Origin: Candidatus Saccharimonadota bacterium | GTDB taxonomy: Bacteria; Patescibacteriota; Saccharimonadia; Saccharimonadales; Saccharimonadaceae | NCBI GenBank assembly: GCA_017510445.1 | Contig: JAFWNF010000007.1 | Location: 52,462 to 116,461 of the forward strand | Direction of reading: 5' to 3' | Length of the DNA stretch: 64,000 nt | Shown here: one piece after another, positions 24,367 to 32,459 of the stretch | How positions within the stretch are numbered: the stretch's first letter is position 1 | Layout of the letters: every line of letters starts with the position of its first letter | The notes under the pieces: model-generated | The model's input: the letters and a program-made list of their open reading frames with translations, nothing else | The model's database searches: none | What the model was told of the DNA's origin: nothing | Position numbers and translations under genes: made by a program

Positions 24367-24951
24367 ATGTCAGGAGAATATCCTTCAAACCCAAACAACA
24401 CCGTCGGCGAAGATAATTACAGCGATACCGGCGATGGTAAGAACGATTATGATTCAACTCAGGGTGCAGAAATCGATCTTACCGAAGGAGAAATGATGCC
24501 ACCTACTCTCAAAGAAACAGGTGACAGAATAGAAAGCGCAAAAACAATAGAAGAAACTGGCATGCAAGATGCAGAAGAAGTTGAAACCTTCATTAGCCAA
24601 ATCGAAGAATATCAGCCTAGATGGGCGGAAAGATTACGCGAGCACCTTGAAGAAATATCTGAAGTAGAGCCAACAGAAGAAGAGTTACCACAACCCGAAG
24701 AACAATCCCTCGAATCTAACCCAGAATCGACACCAGAAACCCCAGAAACCCCAGCGCCTGAAACACCAGCTGAACCAGAAACTCCAGTCCAAAAAATAAA
24801 CCCCGTTTCCGACGAAACAGCGAAAAACGCAGAAAAAAAGGTAGAGGTAGCAGGCGTTTTGCCTGATGGTACAGTAGTCTACGGAACACCTGAAGATTTT
24901 AATGACGCAATGAAAGATTATTATGCGAACATAAGAGATATTGTTTCGTAA
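24367..24951 (+). CDS. Acidic low-complexity orphan
   Basis: 194 residues, not recognised. Very acidic and low in complexity. Residues 1-45 are Asn/Asp/Gly rich, ~50-100 look helical (TIEETGMQDAEEVETFISQIEEY), ~105-140 are Pro/Glu/Thr repeats (PETPETPAPETPAEPE), and the last ~50 residues form a compact end (VEVAGVLPDGTVVYGTPEDFNDAMKDYY). No signal peptide or membrane segment. A Shine-Dalgarno-like AGGA lies upstream and the promoter at 24298-24326 leaves a ~35-nt leader. The composition resembles the Ala/Pro/Thr-rich protein at 31663-32409. Confidence 0.55.
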   Translation: MSGEYPSNPNNTVGEDNYSDTGDGKNDYDSTQGAEIDLTEGEMMPPTLKETGDRIESAKTIEETGMQDAEEVETFISQIEEYQPRWAERLREHLEEISEVEPTEEELPQPEEQSLESNPESTPETPETPAPETPAEPETPVQKINPVSDETAKNAEKKVEVAGVLPDGTVVYGTPEDFNDAMKDYYANIRDIVS

Positions 24952-24962
24952 TAATTTTATTA

Positions 24963-24991
24963 TTGACTTTTTATACAATTTGTGATAAAAT
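24963..24991 (+). promoter_or_regulatory. Sigma70-type promoter
   Basis: TTGACT at 24963-24968, 17-bp spacer, TAAAAT at 24986-24991 preceded by TTGTGA. Confidence 0.8.
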
Positions 24992-25025
24992 AAACAGGCC
25001 GAAATAATCATAAGGGGGTAATAGT

Positions 25026-25412
25026 ATGAAGAACAACGGCCTGTTTTCTGAAGGGGCTTATCAATGGGCCTTATTAGAATCCAGTAAATACAAGGATAAC
25101 TATCCCGTGGAGATTGATTTTGACCAGATGTTTGAAAGCATCAAATGTAGGCATGGTCATGATGTAAAAATCTCCGTTTTCGAGTCTGTCCTTAATCAAA
25201 GCGCCGATCCGATTCTTATGCTTGAATGGGTCGAGAAAAAACATGAAAAAGTTTCTTTCTATCCTCTTGACAAAAGAGGTTACGAAAAAACGAAGAAGGA
25301 AAAAAGCGATTTTCTTGAACTCTTCAAAATGAATGGTAGAATACGCTACCAAGAAGAGATCAACAAAGGAAACGCCTTTGCCCCTACAATTATAGTCGCA
25401 TCCACGCGCTAG
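25026..25412 (+). CDS. Small unrecognised protein
   Basis: 128 residues, not recognised. AGGGGGT about 6 nt upstream fixes the start. Soluble; it contains EIDFDQMFESIKCRHGHDVKI, then a helix and a basic stretch. Strong own promoter and terminator, so monocistronic. The gene organisation (TTGACA-type promoter, strong ribosome site, short orphan, strong hairpin) matches 22814-23122, but I see no clear sequence similarity between the two. Confidence 0.6.
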   Translation: MKNNGLFSEGAYQWALLESSKYKDNYPVEIDFDQMFESIKCRHGHDVKISVFESVLNQSADPILMLEWVEKKHEKVSFYPLDKRGYEKTKKEKSDFLELFKMNGRIRYQEEINKGNAFAPTIIVASTR

Positions 25413-25413
25413 T

Positions 25414-26763
25414 TTATCCCTCCCTCAGCCCCACTGCTGAGGGATAATTTTTTACAAAAACTACCAAATTCTCAATATGAGGGGTTTTTGGGAAGAAATT
25501 AAACGCCTTAACGCTCATAATTTGATATTTTTCGCTCAAAATCGCCACATCTCGCGCTTGCGTAATCGGATTACAAGATAAATAAACTATCCTTTCAGGC
25601 AAAACTTCCAAAATCCTCTCTAAAAGCTTTTGATGACATCCAGCCCTTGGCGGATCTAAAATCACAGTCATCTCCGGCTCAATATACTCTAACGCCTCTT
25701 CCGACTTCGCCAGAATGGGGTGAATCATATTTCTGTGAGTTCCCATTTTTTTCTCAACAATATGCGAGCGGGGAGGCATTTCGTTCGAAGGACCTCCGGA
25801 GGTCACGACCGAGGATGAGTGCTCGCTCCCCGTAACGACGGGCGAGCGAGACACAGTCCGAGAAGAAAATGCTGACCGCAAGCGAGCATCAAAAACCTGT
25901 CTACAGTTCTTCTCGAGCTCCGAATACGCACTTTTATCACACTCTACTAGAGTCAAATCCCTATCCGAAGCAACAGAAAGCCCAATCGTTCCTACCCCCG
26001 AATAAAGGTCCAAGATTTTCGAAGAATCTCCAAGATTTTCTTTAATTTCTCTTAAAGCCATCTCATAAACTGGCAAATTAATCTGGAAGAACCCGTTTGG
26101 TGAATATCTGTAGGATATTCCCAAAATTTCATCCGATAGGGAAGGGAAAACCGGATGTGCTTTGTGGTTCTCGTAGAGGCCCCCTGAGACCACTCCGGAC
26201 TTAGAACAGCGAAGTATCAAGCTTTGGTACTTTCGCGCCTCCTCGCGCCTCTCATTGAGCCCTAGGACGATTTTTTCTGCTTGTTCCAGGATTTCTGGAC
26301 GTTCAATCGAACTTTTTTTAATTGGCACTTTCCTATGCGTCCCTCGTTGGTGAAAGGCTAGCTTGATTTTCTCATCTTCTTTATCAAAATAAAGCGCATA
26401 TTCCATCTTATTGCGATAATTCCACTCTTTCCCATCCGTTATTACCTCTGGAATATCGATTTTAATCCCGTTTTGCGTAAAACATTCTTTTACAATCTCC
26501 CCCTTAGTTTTTAACTCGAATTGATAATCGAAAATCTGCCAAGGAGATGTCGAAAGGAAACAGTCATCTTTTTGTTTAACTCTTTTTTCCGATTTTTTCG
26601 CGATCTTCGTCGCAATCCCTTCGAGATATTTCGATTTTTTCTTAGTAACTAAAAATTCTTCAACTTCTTCCCCAGGTAGAACATTCCAAAGAAAAATCTT
26701 CTTCCCATCTTCCAAAGTTCCAATTCCTTGTCCTCCAGGGACAATTTTATCAATTTTCACCAT
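25414..26763 (-). CDS. RlmD/TrmA-family rRNA uridine-5-methyltransferase with in-frame insertion
   Basis: 449 residues. An N-terminal TRAM domain (MVKIDKIVPGGQGIGTLEDGKKIFLWNVLPGE) is followed by a central RNA-binding region and the SAM-binding domain with LDLYSGVGTIGLSVA near residue 250, DPPRAGCH near 365 and the catalytic SCNP near 390. The family methylates C5 of specific uridines in 23S rRNA or tRNA. Only one Cys remains where RlmD-type enzymes carry a 4Fe-4S cluster, so a cluster-free form is likely. Residues ~292-334 come from repeat copy C, inserted after the second SAM-binding strand (LVECDKSAYSELEKN), a variable loop. AGGAG upstream supports the start. The exact target site is unknown. 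Confidence 0.88.
   Translation of the reverse strand: MVKIDKIVPGGQGIGTLEDGKKIFLWNVLPGEEVEEFLVTKKKSKYLEGIATKIAKKSEKRVKQKDDCFLSTSPWQIFDYQFELKTKGEIVKECFTQNGIKIDIPEVITDGKEWNYRNKMEYALYFDKEDEKIKLAFHQRGTHRKVPIKKSSIERPEILEQAEKIVLGLNERREEARKYQSLILRCSKSGVVSGGLYENHKAHPVFPSLSDEILGISYRYSPNGFFQINLPVYEMALREIKENLGDSSKILDLYSGVGTIGLSVASDRDLTLVECDKSAYSELEKNCRQVFDARLRSAFSSRTVSRSPVVTGSEHSSSVVTSGGPSNEMPPRSHIVEKKMGTHRNMIHPILAKSEEALEYIEPEMTVILDPPRAGCHQKLLERILEVLPERIVYLSCNPITQARDVAILSEKYQIMSVKAFNFFPKTPHIENLVVFVKNYPSAVGLREG
25422..25443. terminator. Terminator between convergent genes
   Basis: CCCTCAGC / GCTGAGGG stem with a 6-nt loop, followed by ATAATTTTTT on the plus strand. It overlaps the last codons of the minus-strand methyltransferase gene. 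Confidence 0.8.
25762..25889 (+). repeat. In-frame palindromic repeat, copy C (in the methyltransferase gene)
   Basis: About 128 bp, related to copies A and B in tsaD. Shared blocks include CCGGAGGT.ACGACCGAGGA, CCCCGTAACGACGGGCG, a GAAGAA segment and GC.AAGCGA near the end. The arms pair imperfectly (GCATTT... with ...AAATGC), and the central hairpin is longer (CTCGCTC / GAGCGAG around CCCGT-AACG-ACGGG). Relative to its host gene it is inserted in the opposite orientation to A and B, and the frame is still open. Confidence 0.82.
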
Positions 26764-26815
26764 AATTCTCCTAATTATCCCATAATCCCTTCAGATTCTC
26801 AAACTTAAGAATAAA

Positions 26816-26839
26816 AAAGACCGGCCTATGCCGGTCTTT
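26816..26839. terminator. Intrinsic terminator
   Basis: AAAGACCGGC-CTAT-GCCGGTCTTT perfect 10-bp stem directly downstream of the 26843-27421 gene on the minus strand. Confidence 0.85.
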
Positions 26840-26842
26840 GCC

Positions 26843-27421
26843 TTAATCCAGTAGTTTCTCCAATTCCTTTTTCATAATTTTGAGCGCATGCTCAAACTGA
26901 AATTTTCGCTCCACATCATCCCCATAAAATTTCCGGTCAATCAATGTTTCGAACATTTCTATTCGTTTAAGAATATAAGTCTTTCGATATTCGATAGGCA
27001 TTTCATCAATAATCATCTGATCAATTGCGCCACATCTATCGAAAGAGTCCGAAACTTTCGGTGCAAGATTTTTGTGACTCCCACAACAGATGCATTCATG
27101 CAACCCCGCATATGTCATATACGAGCTATCTGCCCTAGAATCAAAAATGAAAGAATCTACACCAATCTTTGGAATATTTACCAACGAGGTAGTAAGTGCC
27201 GGGTTGTCAAAATACTCAGCAAAATTCATTTGCGTAGCATCAAACTCGATGTGCTGGCCCTTCAGCCTGACCTTAAAACTCAAAGAATCCCTCTCTTTCT
27301 TTAAAATTCTGATAAACACAAATTTGTTTTTTCCAAACCGTTTTACGGTTGTTGTTTTTTTCAAAAAAATCATCCTTTCGTTTTTAGTTTGGAATTGGAA
27401 TTGGCCACTAGAAAAGAACAT
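26843..27421 (-). CDS. Unrecognised soluble protein with CxxC-like motif
   Basis: 192 residues from the first ATG after the promoter; an alternative ATG at 27373 (176 residues) begins closer to the conserved-looking part. Not recognised. It has basic strands at the N-terminus (KRFGKNKFVFIRILKKERD), HECICCGSH near residue 113 that could bind zinc, and a long C-terminal helix (FQFEHALKIMKKELEKLL). The promoter on the minus strand is TTTACA (27465-27470), a 17-bp spacer and TATAAT (27442-27447) preceded by TGTGC. Monocistronic with its own terminator. Confidence 0.6.
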   Translation of the reverse strand: MFFSSGQFQFQTKNERMIFLKKTTTVKRFGKNKFVFIRILKKERDSLSFKVRLKGQHIEFDATQMNFAEYFDNPALTTSLVNIPKIGVDSFIFDSRADSSYMTYAGLHECICCGSHKNLAPKVSDSFDRCGAIDQMIIDEMPIEYRKTYILKRIEMFETLIDRKFYGDDVERKFQFEHALKIMKKELEKLLD

Positions 27422-27441
27422 GACTTACGTCACTTACCTAC

Positions 27442-27470
27442 ATTATAGCACAAAACTCGCATTTTGTAAA
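27442..27470 (-). promoter_or_regulatory. Sigma70-type promoter
   Basis: Minus strand: TTTACA, 17-bp spacer, TATAAT with extended TGTGC. Confidence 0.8.
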
Positions 27471-27524
27471 GAGCCAACCCTGAGCCCAACAAAAAACCAC
27501 ACCTTCGGTGTGTTTTTCCGTTCT

Positions 27525-27599
27525 TGGCTGGACCGGCAGGATTCGAACCTGCGAATGCTGGGACCAAAACCCAGTGCCTTACCACTTGGCGACGGTCCA
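27525..27599 (-). tRNA. tRNA-Gln(TTG)
   Basis: Acceptor TGGACCG/CGGTCCA, anticodon stem CTGGG/CCCAG with loop TTTTGGT (anticodon TTG), T-arm GCAGG-TTCGAAT-CCTGC, encoded CCA. A CACACC/GGTGTG hairpin with T-run (about 27490-27516, minus strand) follows. Confidence 0.95.
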
Positions 27600-27696
27600 A
27601 GATTTTTTAATTATACCACACTTTTCAATATTTTAAACCCCAAACCACGTCAAAATAATCTATATAAAAATACGCCTTTCGACGTATTAACTTTTT

Positions 27697-28752
27697 TTAA
27701 TTATATGTCTTCTTTGTAACCATATAATACAATCCATCAGGAGCTTTTTTGAAGCTTTGTCCAAACATTCCCATCATCCCCCTCTTTGCATTTTCTATGC
27801 TATGAGCTTCTTCTAGCTCTTCCATCGTCTTATAGCCCTGTGAAGAAATTATATATTTATATCCATCTATAATAACCTCTGAATAAAGTGGTAAGCTTTC
27901 AAAATATTCCTTTTTTTTGTTCACCACTTCTGGTGCAGAATCGATCTCTTCTTCATCCCAAGGCTCCGTCGCTTCTTCGACAGCCTTTTCTTGGGCTTCC
28001 ATATCCTTCAAAACATCCCAGATTTCCTGCTGTTTGCCAAACATCAATTTTTTAAACTCTTCCATATCCTCAGCGTATTCTGCCACCTTGTCAACAAGAA
28101 CATTCTGTTTTTTAAGTTTACCTGTCGTTTCGTCGACAACAGTATGTTCAACGATTTTTGGTGGATTACTTGCTTTTATGTATTCGAGAAACCCATCCGA
28201 AAACTTCTGAAATTTGTCCGCTGTAGAATAACGCGTAATAAAATCTCGGTAAACATATTCATTTGCTAGCTTTGGGTCGCTAAACCTGTTCCCAAACTTC
28301 TGCATGAATGTCACATCAGCTGGATCTTTGGATTTAATAAGCTCCCCGAGATGACTGAGTGCTTCCCCAGGATCTCTGTCAGAATCTAAAGTCGCACAAA
28401 GCAATATTCTACGATAATGCTTTTTCTTCATTTTTTCAAAAGAATTATCGTCTTCTGTTATTCCAAAATCAAGATTAAATCTCGCCCGACATGCCCCAAG
28501 AAGCGCATCTTCGCCTTCCTCAGCTCGACGTCCCTTCAAGAGTGCATCTATTGGCCTATCAAAATTTTCTAGAATTTCTTGTTTTGTTTTTCCTTCATTT
28601 AGCTCGTTTTGAAGTTCGCTTTCAAGCTTACTCTTTTCCGCTAATTCTGGGTCAAATTGCATTTTCTCCAGTGCGCTAAAATCAATCGAACTCGCATCCG
28701 GTTCAATCTCATTTCCGGCCCCACCGTCTATCATCATATTTTCTATACTCAT
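27697..28752 (-). CDS. Unrecognised protein downstream of a PP2C phosphatase gene
   Basis: 351 residues, not recognised. Acidic N-terminus, then long helical stretches with many charged residues (KLESELQNELNEGKTKQEILENF and similar), and a C-terminal compact part (VIIDGYKYIISSQGYKTMEELEEAHS ... DGLYYMVTKKTYN). No signal peptide or membrane segment. It starts 23 bp after the phosphatase stop but also has its own extended -10, TGG-TATAAT (28759-28764), ending 6 nt before the ATG. It could be a target or partner of the phosphatase; that is only context. Confidence 0.6.
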   Translation of the reverse strand: MSIENMMIDGGAGNEIEPDASSIDFSALEKMQFDPELAEKSKLESELQNELNEGKTKQEILENFDRPIDALLKGRRAEEGEDALLGACRARFNLDFGITEDDNSFEKMKKKHYRRILLCATLDSDRDPGEALSHLGELIKSKDPADVTFMQKFGNRFSDPKLANEYVYRDFITRYSTADKFQKFSDGFLEYIKASNPPKIVEHTVVDETTGKLKKQNVLVDKVAEYAEDMEEFKKLMFGKQQEIWDVLKDMEAQEKAVEEATEPWDEEEIDSAPEVVNKKKEYFESLPLYSEVIIDGYKYIISSQGYKTMEELEEAHSIENAKRGMMGMFGQSFKKAPDGLYYMVTKKTYN

Positions 28753-28775
28753 ACAAAAATTATACCATAAAAACT

Positions 28776-29534
28776 TTATCTCACAGAAATAACAATAGCT
28801 GTTCGATCGTCCATCTTTCGTGCCACCCTTACAAACACCCTTGCTGTCGTTTCATCGTCAAATTCTCGGCCAAAAATTGCAGTAATATTTTCAGTCGATA
28901 GTTTCTCTCCGTCAGTTTCACCCGTCACCCCATCCGAACAAATCAAAATCCTATCGCCCTTATTTAGGGCAACCTCTCCTGAATTGTTATAGCTAATCTC
29001 AAACTTGTCACCCGAATTTAAATATTTGCGTACCTTCGTCTCCATCAATTCTTTTCTTTTTTCAGGATCAAAAATCTTCATTGCATCAAGGTCTTTTTGC
29101 CTCAAATCATCATCAAATGTTACCTGAAAAGCCTGTCCATTTTTTCTCAAATAAATCCGCGAATCTCCCATCGCTGCAAAAATCAACTTTGGCGCATCAA
29201 CACCTTCAACCACTCTAGCTAAAATGCACGAAGTTCCTCCAACCTCGCCACTCTCCCTCAAAATATCATTAATCCTTTCCATCATCCAGGCTAAATTACT
29301 TGAAGTCGTTGGTACTTCATATTGCGCTAGAATATTTTTCGTTGTTTTGAGCGCTAGTTCTGCAACAGCATGAGAGCCTTTTTCGCCATCAAGTCCATCA
29401 AAAAGCGCAAAAAATTTCAAATCTCTATCAGCTAAATAGCAATCTTCAGACTCTCCGTCTTTTCCTTTTAACTCCGCCAAACTAATTTCGGAGACACCAA
29501 AGTCAATTTCCAGCCCACTCTCTGAATTATCCAT
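28776..29534 (-). CDS. PP2C-family Ser/Thr protein phosphatase
   Basis: 252 residues. PPM/PP2C motifs in order: FFALFDGLDGEKGSHAVAE near residue 45 (metal-binding Asp and Gly of the DGxxG motif; the usual His is replaced), GGTSCILARVV, AAMGDSRIYLRKNG near 132, DRILICSDGVTGETD near 205, and DDRTAIVISVR at the end. PP2C enzymes dephosphorylate Ser/Thr with two metal ions. No Hanks-type kinase is visible in the window. TGT-TATAAT (29541-29546, minus) ends 6 nt before the ATG, predicting a leaderless mRNA. Probably co-transcribed with the downstream orphan. Confidence 0.85.
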   Translation of the reverse strand: MDNSESGLEIDFGVSEISLAELKGKDGESEDCYLADRDLKFFALFDGLDGEKGSHAVAELALKTTKNILAQYEVPTTSSNLAWMMERINDILRESGEVGGTSCILARVVEGVDAPKLIFAAMGDSRIYLRKNGQAFQVTFDDDLRQKDLDAMKIFDPEKRKELMETKVRKYLNSGDKFEISYNNSGEVALNKGDRILICSDGVTGETDGEKLSTENITAIFGREFDDETTARVFVRVARKMDDRTAIVISVR

Positions 29535-29616
29535 AGTCTCATTATAACACTATTTTCTTCTCAGCATTCCTTTTCTCGAACTTAAAGAATAAATATTATT
29601 TCAAAAGTTTTAGAAA

Positions 29617-29643
29617 TTAGCACTCTCGGCTTGCAAGTGCTAA
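29617..29643 (+). promoter_or_regulatory. CIRCE operator upstream of groESL
   Basis: TTAGCACTC - 9 bp - AAGTGCTAA, one mismatch from the consensus TTAGCACTC-N9-GAGTGCTAA. It is the known binding site of the HrcA repressor and overlaps the -35 region, so heat-shock control by HrcA is expected. hrcA is not in the window. Confidence 0.95.
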
Positions 29644-29658
29644 TTTTTGTGCTACAAT
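29631..29658 (+). promoter_or_regulatory. groESL promoter
   Basis: TTGCAA at 29631-29636, 16-bp spacer, TACAAT at 29653-29658 preceded by TGTGC. The -35 lies inside the CIRCE element. Confidence 0.75.
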
Positions 29659-29681
29659 GAGATTAGAAAAGGAGAAAAAAT

Positions 29682-29936
29682 ATGACTTTAAAACCTTTAG
29701 CTGATCGTGTGGTCGCAACCAAAGAACAGCCTCTTGAAAAAACCAAATCCGGCATTCTTCTCGGTGATGCCAAGGAAAAACCCGCCTACGCCGTTGTTGA
29801 ATCTGTCGGCCCAGATGTAAAATCTATCAAAAAAGGTGACAAAATCATTGTCAAAGATTATTCTGCCACTGAACTAAAAATCGATAACAAAGACTATTTA
29901 ATTGTTAAAGAGGAAGATATCCTCGCAACATTATAG
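29682..29936 (+). CDS. groS: Co-chaperonin GroES
   Basis: 84 residues, slightly shorter than the usual ~95. The opening MTLKPLADRVVATKEQPLEKTKSGILL is the GroES signature with the mobile loop, followed by AVVESVGPDVKSIKKGDKIIVKDYSATELKIDNKDYLIVKEEDILATL, the typical barrel. It forms the lid of the GroEL folding chamber. AAAAGGAG is well spaced before the ATG. First gene of the CIRCE-controlled operon; groEL follows 10 bp after. Confidence 0.96.
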   Translation: MTLKPLADRVVATKEQPLEKTKSGILLGDAKEKPAYAVVESVGPDVKSIKKGDKIIVKDYSATELKIDNKDYLIVKEEDILATL

Positions 29937-29946
29937 AAGGGAAATT

Positions 29947-31563
29947 ATGGCAAAAAAAATCTTTTATGAATCCGAAGCGAGAGAAAAAGTTCTCTCTGGC
30001 GCCAAACAACTTTATGACGCTGTAAAAGTAACATTTGGCCCAAAAGGCAAAAATGTCGTCATTGAAAAATCTTACGGCTCACCAGTTATTACTCATGACG
30101 GCGTTACCGTCGCCGAAGCCGTCGATCTCGGCTCATCTGAAGAAAATCTCGGCGAACAAATCGGCGCCAAACTCATCAAAAATGCCGCTCAGAAACTCAA
30201 CAAGGTTGCTGGTGATGGCACCACAACCGTCACTGTCCTGACTTATAACATTCTTGCTGAAGCCAATAAGCTTATCGCTACAGGCATTAATCCAATGGAG
30301 CTCCGCAAAGGAATTGAAAAAGCGGGTGCCGAAATCGTCAAAGGTATAGACGGACTTGCAGAAAAAATCGACGGCAACAACAAAAAAGTTGCTGAAGTAG
30401 CAACCATTTCCGCCGGCGATGCAGAAATCGGTAAACTTATCGCCAACGTCATCAGCAAAATCGGTAAAGATGGCGTTGTCACTGTCGAAGCTGGCCAAGG
30501 CCTCGAAATGGAACAAGAAATCGTTGAAGGTTTTTCTTATGATAAAGGTTTTTCATCTCCATTCTTTATCACTGACGTTAATCGTCAAGAAGCCGTCTTC
30601 TCAAAACCGCTCATTTTCCTCACCGACAAAAAACTTTCCGCCTCAAGCGACATTCTGCCACTTCTAGAAAAGTGTGCCAATGCCGGTCAAAAAGACCTCG
30701 TCATCATCGCTGAAGAAGTTGAAGGCGAAGCCCTTTCTCTTCTCGTTCTTAATAAACTTAAAGGTGTTTTCAACTCTCTCGTTCTTAAGGCTCCTTCCTT
30801 TGGCGACCGCCGCAAGGAAATTATGGAGGACATCGCAATTTTGACCGATGGTACCGTTGTTTCCTCCGACAAAGGTCTAAACATCGAAGAAGTCGGACTT
30901 GAAGTCCTCGGTTCTGCTCAAAAAATTATTGCTACCAAAGACGAAACCACTATCATCAAAGGTGCTGGCGATAAAAAAGCAGTTGAAAAACGCATTGAAC
31001 TCATCAATTCCCAAAAGAATCTCGCTACGAGCGACTATGAACGCGGCGAGTTCGAAAAACGTGCCGCCGCCCTCTCTGGCAAGGTTGCAGTTATAAAAGT
31101 TGGTGGTGCTTCTGAAACCGAAATTGACGAAAAGAAATTCCGCGTCGACGATGCTGTCGCCGCTACAAAAGCCGCCCTCTCCGAAGGTATCGTTACTGGT
31201 GGTGGTGTTACGCTTGTCAATCTTGCCGAAACTCTAAAATCTGATGATGCTGGTACGAAGATAGTCAAAAACGCGCTTAAAGCTCCGTTTCGTCACATCA
31301 CCGAAAACGCCGGCTTAAACGCCGAAGCTCTCCTTGCCCAAGTCGAAAAAGCCAAACCGGGACAGGGAATTGATGTAATGAATCCAGAAAAAGGCCTAAT
31401 CGACCTTAAAAAATCTGGGGTTATCGACCCTGCACGCGTCACTCGCGAGGCCGTTCAAAACGCAATTTCCATCGCCTCAACAGCTATCACTATGGGCGCC
31501 CTAATCTGCGAAATTCCAGAGAAAGAATCTCCTGCTTCTCCTGACATGGGCGGAATGTATTAA
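29947..31563 (+). CDS. groL: Chaperonin GroEL
   Basis: 538 residues. It starts at MAKKIFYESEAREKVLSGA; an in-frame extension into groES has no support, and GAAGGG precedes this ATG. Characteristic stretches include VTFGPKGKNVVIEKSYGSP, AGDGTTTVTVL (ATP site, with the catalytic Asp of DGTTT), SEGIVTGGGV and the C-terminal AAVSE-like region replaced by ITMGALICEIPEKESP. The C-terminal tail is short, DMGGMY, rather than several GGM repeats. ATP-driven folding chamber with GroES. A 29-bp palindrome 3 bp after the stop (31567-31595) probably terminates transcription. Confidence 0.98.
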   Translation: MAKKIFYESEAREKVLSGAKQLYDAVKVTFGPKGKNVVIEKSYGSPVITHDGVTVAEAVDLGSSEENLGEQIGAKLIKNAAQKLNKVAGDGTTTVTVLTYNILAEANKLIATGINPMELRKGIEKAGAEIVKGIDGLAEKIDGNNKKVAEVATISAGDAEIGKLIANVISKIGKDGVVTVEAGQGLEMEQEIVEGFSYDKGFSSPFFITDVNRQEAVFSKPLIFLTDKKLSASSDILPLLEKCANAGQKDLVIIAEEVEGEALSLLVLNKLKGVFNSLVLKAPSFGDRRKEIMEDIAILTDGTVVSSDKGLNIEEVGLEVLGSAQKIIATKDETTIIKGAGDKKAVEKRIELINSQKNLATSDYERGEFEKRAAALSGKVAVIKVGGASETEIDEKKFRVDDAVAATKAALSEGIVTGGGVTLVNLAETLKSDDAGTKIVKNALKAPFRHITENAGLNAEALLAQVEKAKPGQGIDVMNPEKGLIDLKKSGVIDPARVTREAVQNAISIASTAITMGALICEIPEKESPASPDMGGMY

Positions 31564-31566
31564 TAC

Positions 31567-31595
31567 TTCAGTATGTGTACATTGCACATACTGAA
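31567..31595. repeat. 29-bp palindromic element after groEL
   Basis: TTCAGTATGTG / CACATACTGAA, an 11-bp perfect stem with a 7-nt loop. The same unit, with other loops, appears after jag (59697-59725) and, imperfectly, inside recF (53887-53915). Here it may double as a terminator or mRNA stabiliser. Confidence 0.75.
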
Positions 31596-31640
31596 AATAA
31601 CTTTTTCATCTATTACATCCCATTTTTAAAGCATCAAAAA

Positions 31641-31654
31641 ACTCCATAAGGAGT
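31641..31654 (-). terminator. Terminator of the 31663-32409 gene
   Basis: ACTCC-ATAA-GGAGT with A-run left and T-run right. Confidence 0.75.
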
Positions 31655-31662
31655 TTTTTGAT

Positions 31663-32409
31663 TTATTGTTTTGCTGATTCGATAATCTTCAGCAATGCCT
31701 CAGCTTTCTCTGTCTCATCTGTAATTCCTTTTGCATATTGAAGCGCCTTAGGAAGAGCATCGCCCCCAACCTTCATACAAACATCATATTTCTCTTTGTC
31801 AGTCATTGAAGGCACCTTATCAAGCAAAGGATATAGTTCTTTCATCGCCTCATCTACTACATTTCCAGCTTCAACAACAGGAACAGGTGCAGTCTCGGTC
31901 AAATCGATTGGCTCAGTTGAGACAGGCTCAGCTGGTTTTTGATCCAGTGTATCAGTCGTCGGAATCTCCGTCGCCACAACTGCTGGCTTCACAGGAGCCG
32001 TCGACGCCGTTTCGGCGACTGCCTCAGCGGGCACAGTCTCGGTCGTATTTAAAGTCACACTATCAGGATCAAACCCGGCTAGTGGATCGGCGCCAAGAGC
32101 ACTTTCATCAACCGCAGGCGCAGCTTCAGTTGCTGGATTCGTTGCAGGCTCTTCTACGCCAGCTGGCATTGCAGAAGATGTATCGGGTGTAGGTGGTGCA
32201 GCGAAAATATCCGCCGCCGAACCAGACGCGTCTGGAGTTTCCGTGAAATTTAAATCTGTTGGTGTGCTACCAGTTGTCAAATCATCCGGTAAAGGCACTG
32301 ATGCAGTTCCTGTAGTCGTAGCTGAATCATCAGCTGTCGCTGCACTAGTCGCAGCGGCATCACCACTCGTGATGTCATCTATAGCTTTTTGCAATTCGTC
32401 GTTGCTCAT
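31663..32409 (-). CDS. Ala/Thr/Pro-rich low-complexity protein
   Basis: 248 residues, not recognised. Residues ~1-185 are low in complexity, rich in Ala, Thr, Pro, Asp and Val (e.g. AATSAATADDSATTTGTASV). The last ~65 residues form a compact helical end (VDEAMKELYPLLDKVPSMTDKEKYDVCMKVGGDALPKAL...), which is the likely functional part. No signal peptide or membrane segment. GAAGGGTGG before the ATG is the ribosome site, and a terminator follows closely. The role is unknown; similar disordered acidic orphans occur at 24367-24951. Confidence 0.55.
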   Translation of the reverse strand: MSNDELQKAIDDITSGDAAATSAATADDSATTTGTASVPLPDDLTTGSTPTDLNFTETPDASGSAADIFAAPPTPDTSSAMPAGVEEPATNPATEAAPAVDESALGADPLAGFDPDSVTLNTTETVPAEAVAETASTAPVKPAVVATEIPTTDTLDQKPAEPVSTEPIDLTETAPVPVVEAGNVVDEAMKELYPLLDKVPSMTDKEKYDVCMKVGGDALPKALQYAKGITDETEKAEALLKIIESAKQ

Positions 32410-32459
32410 TGGCCACCCTTCTTTATTATTAAACTTATGCCTAGTTTATCATTATTTTT

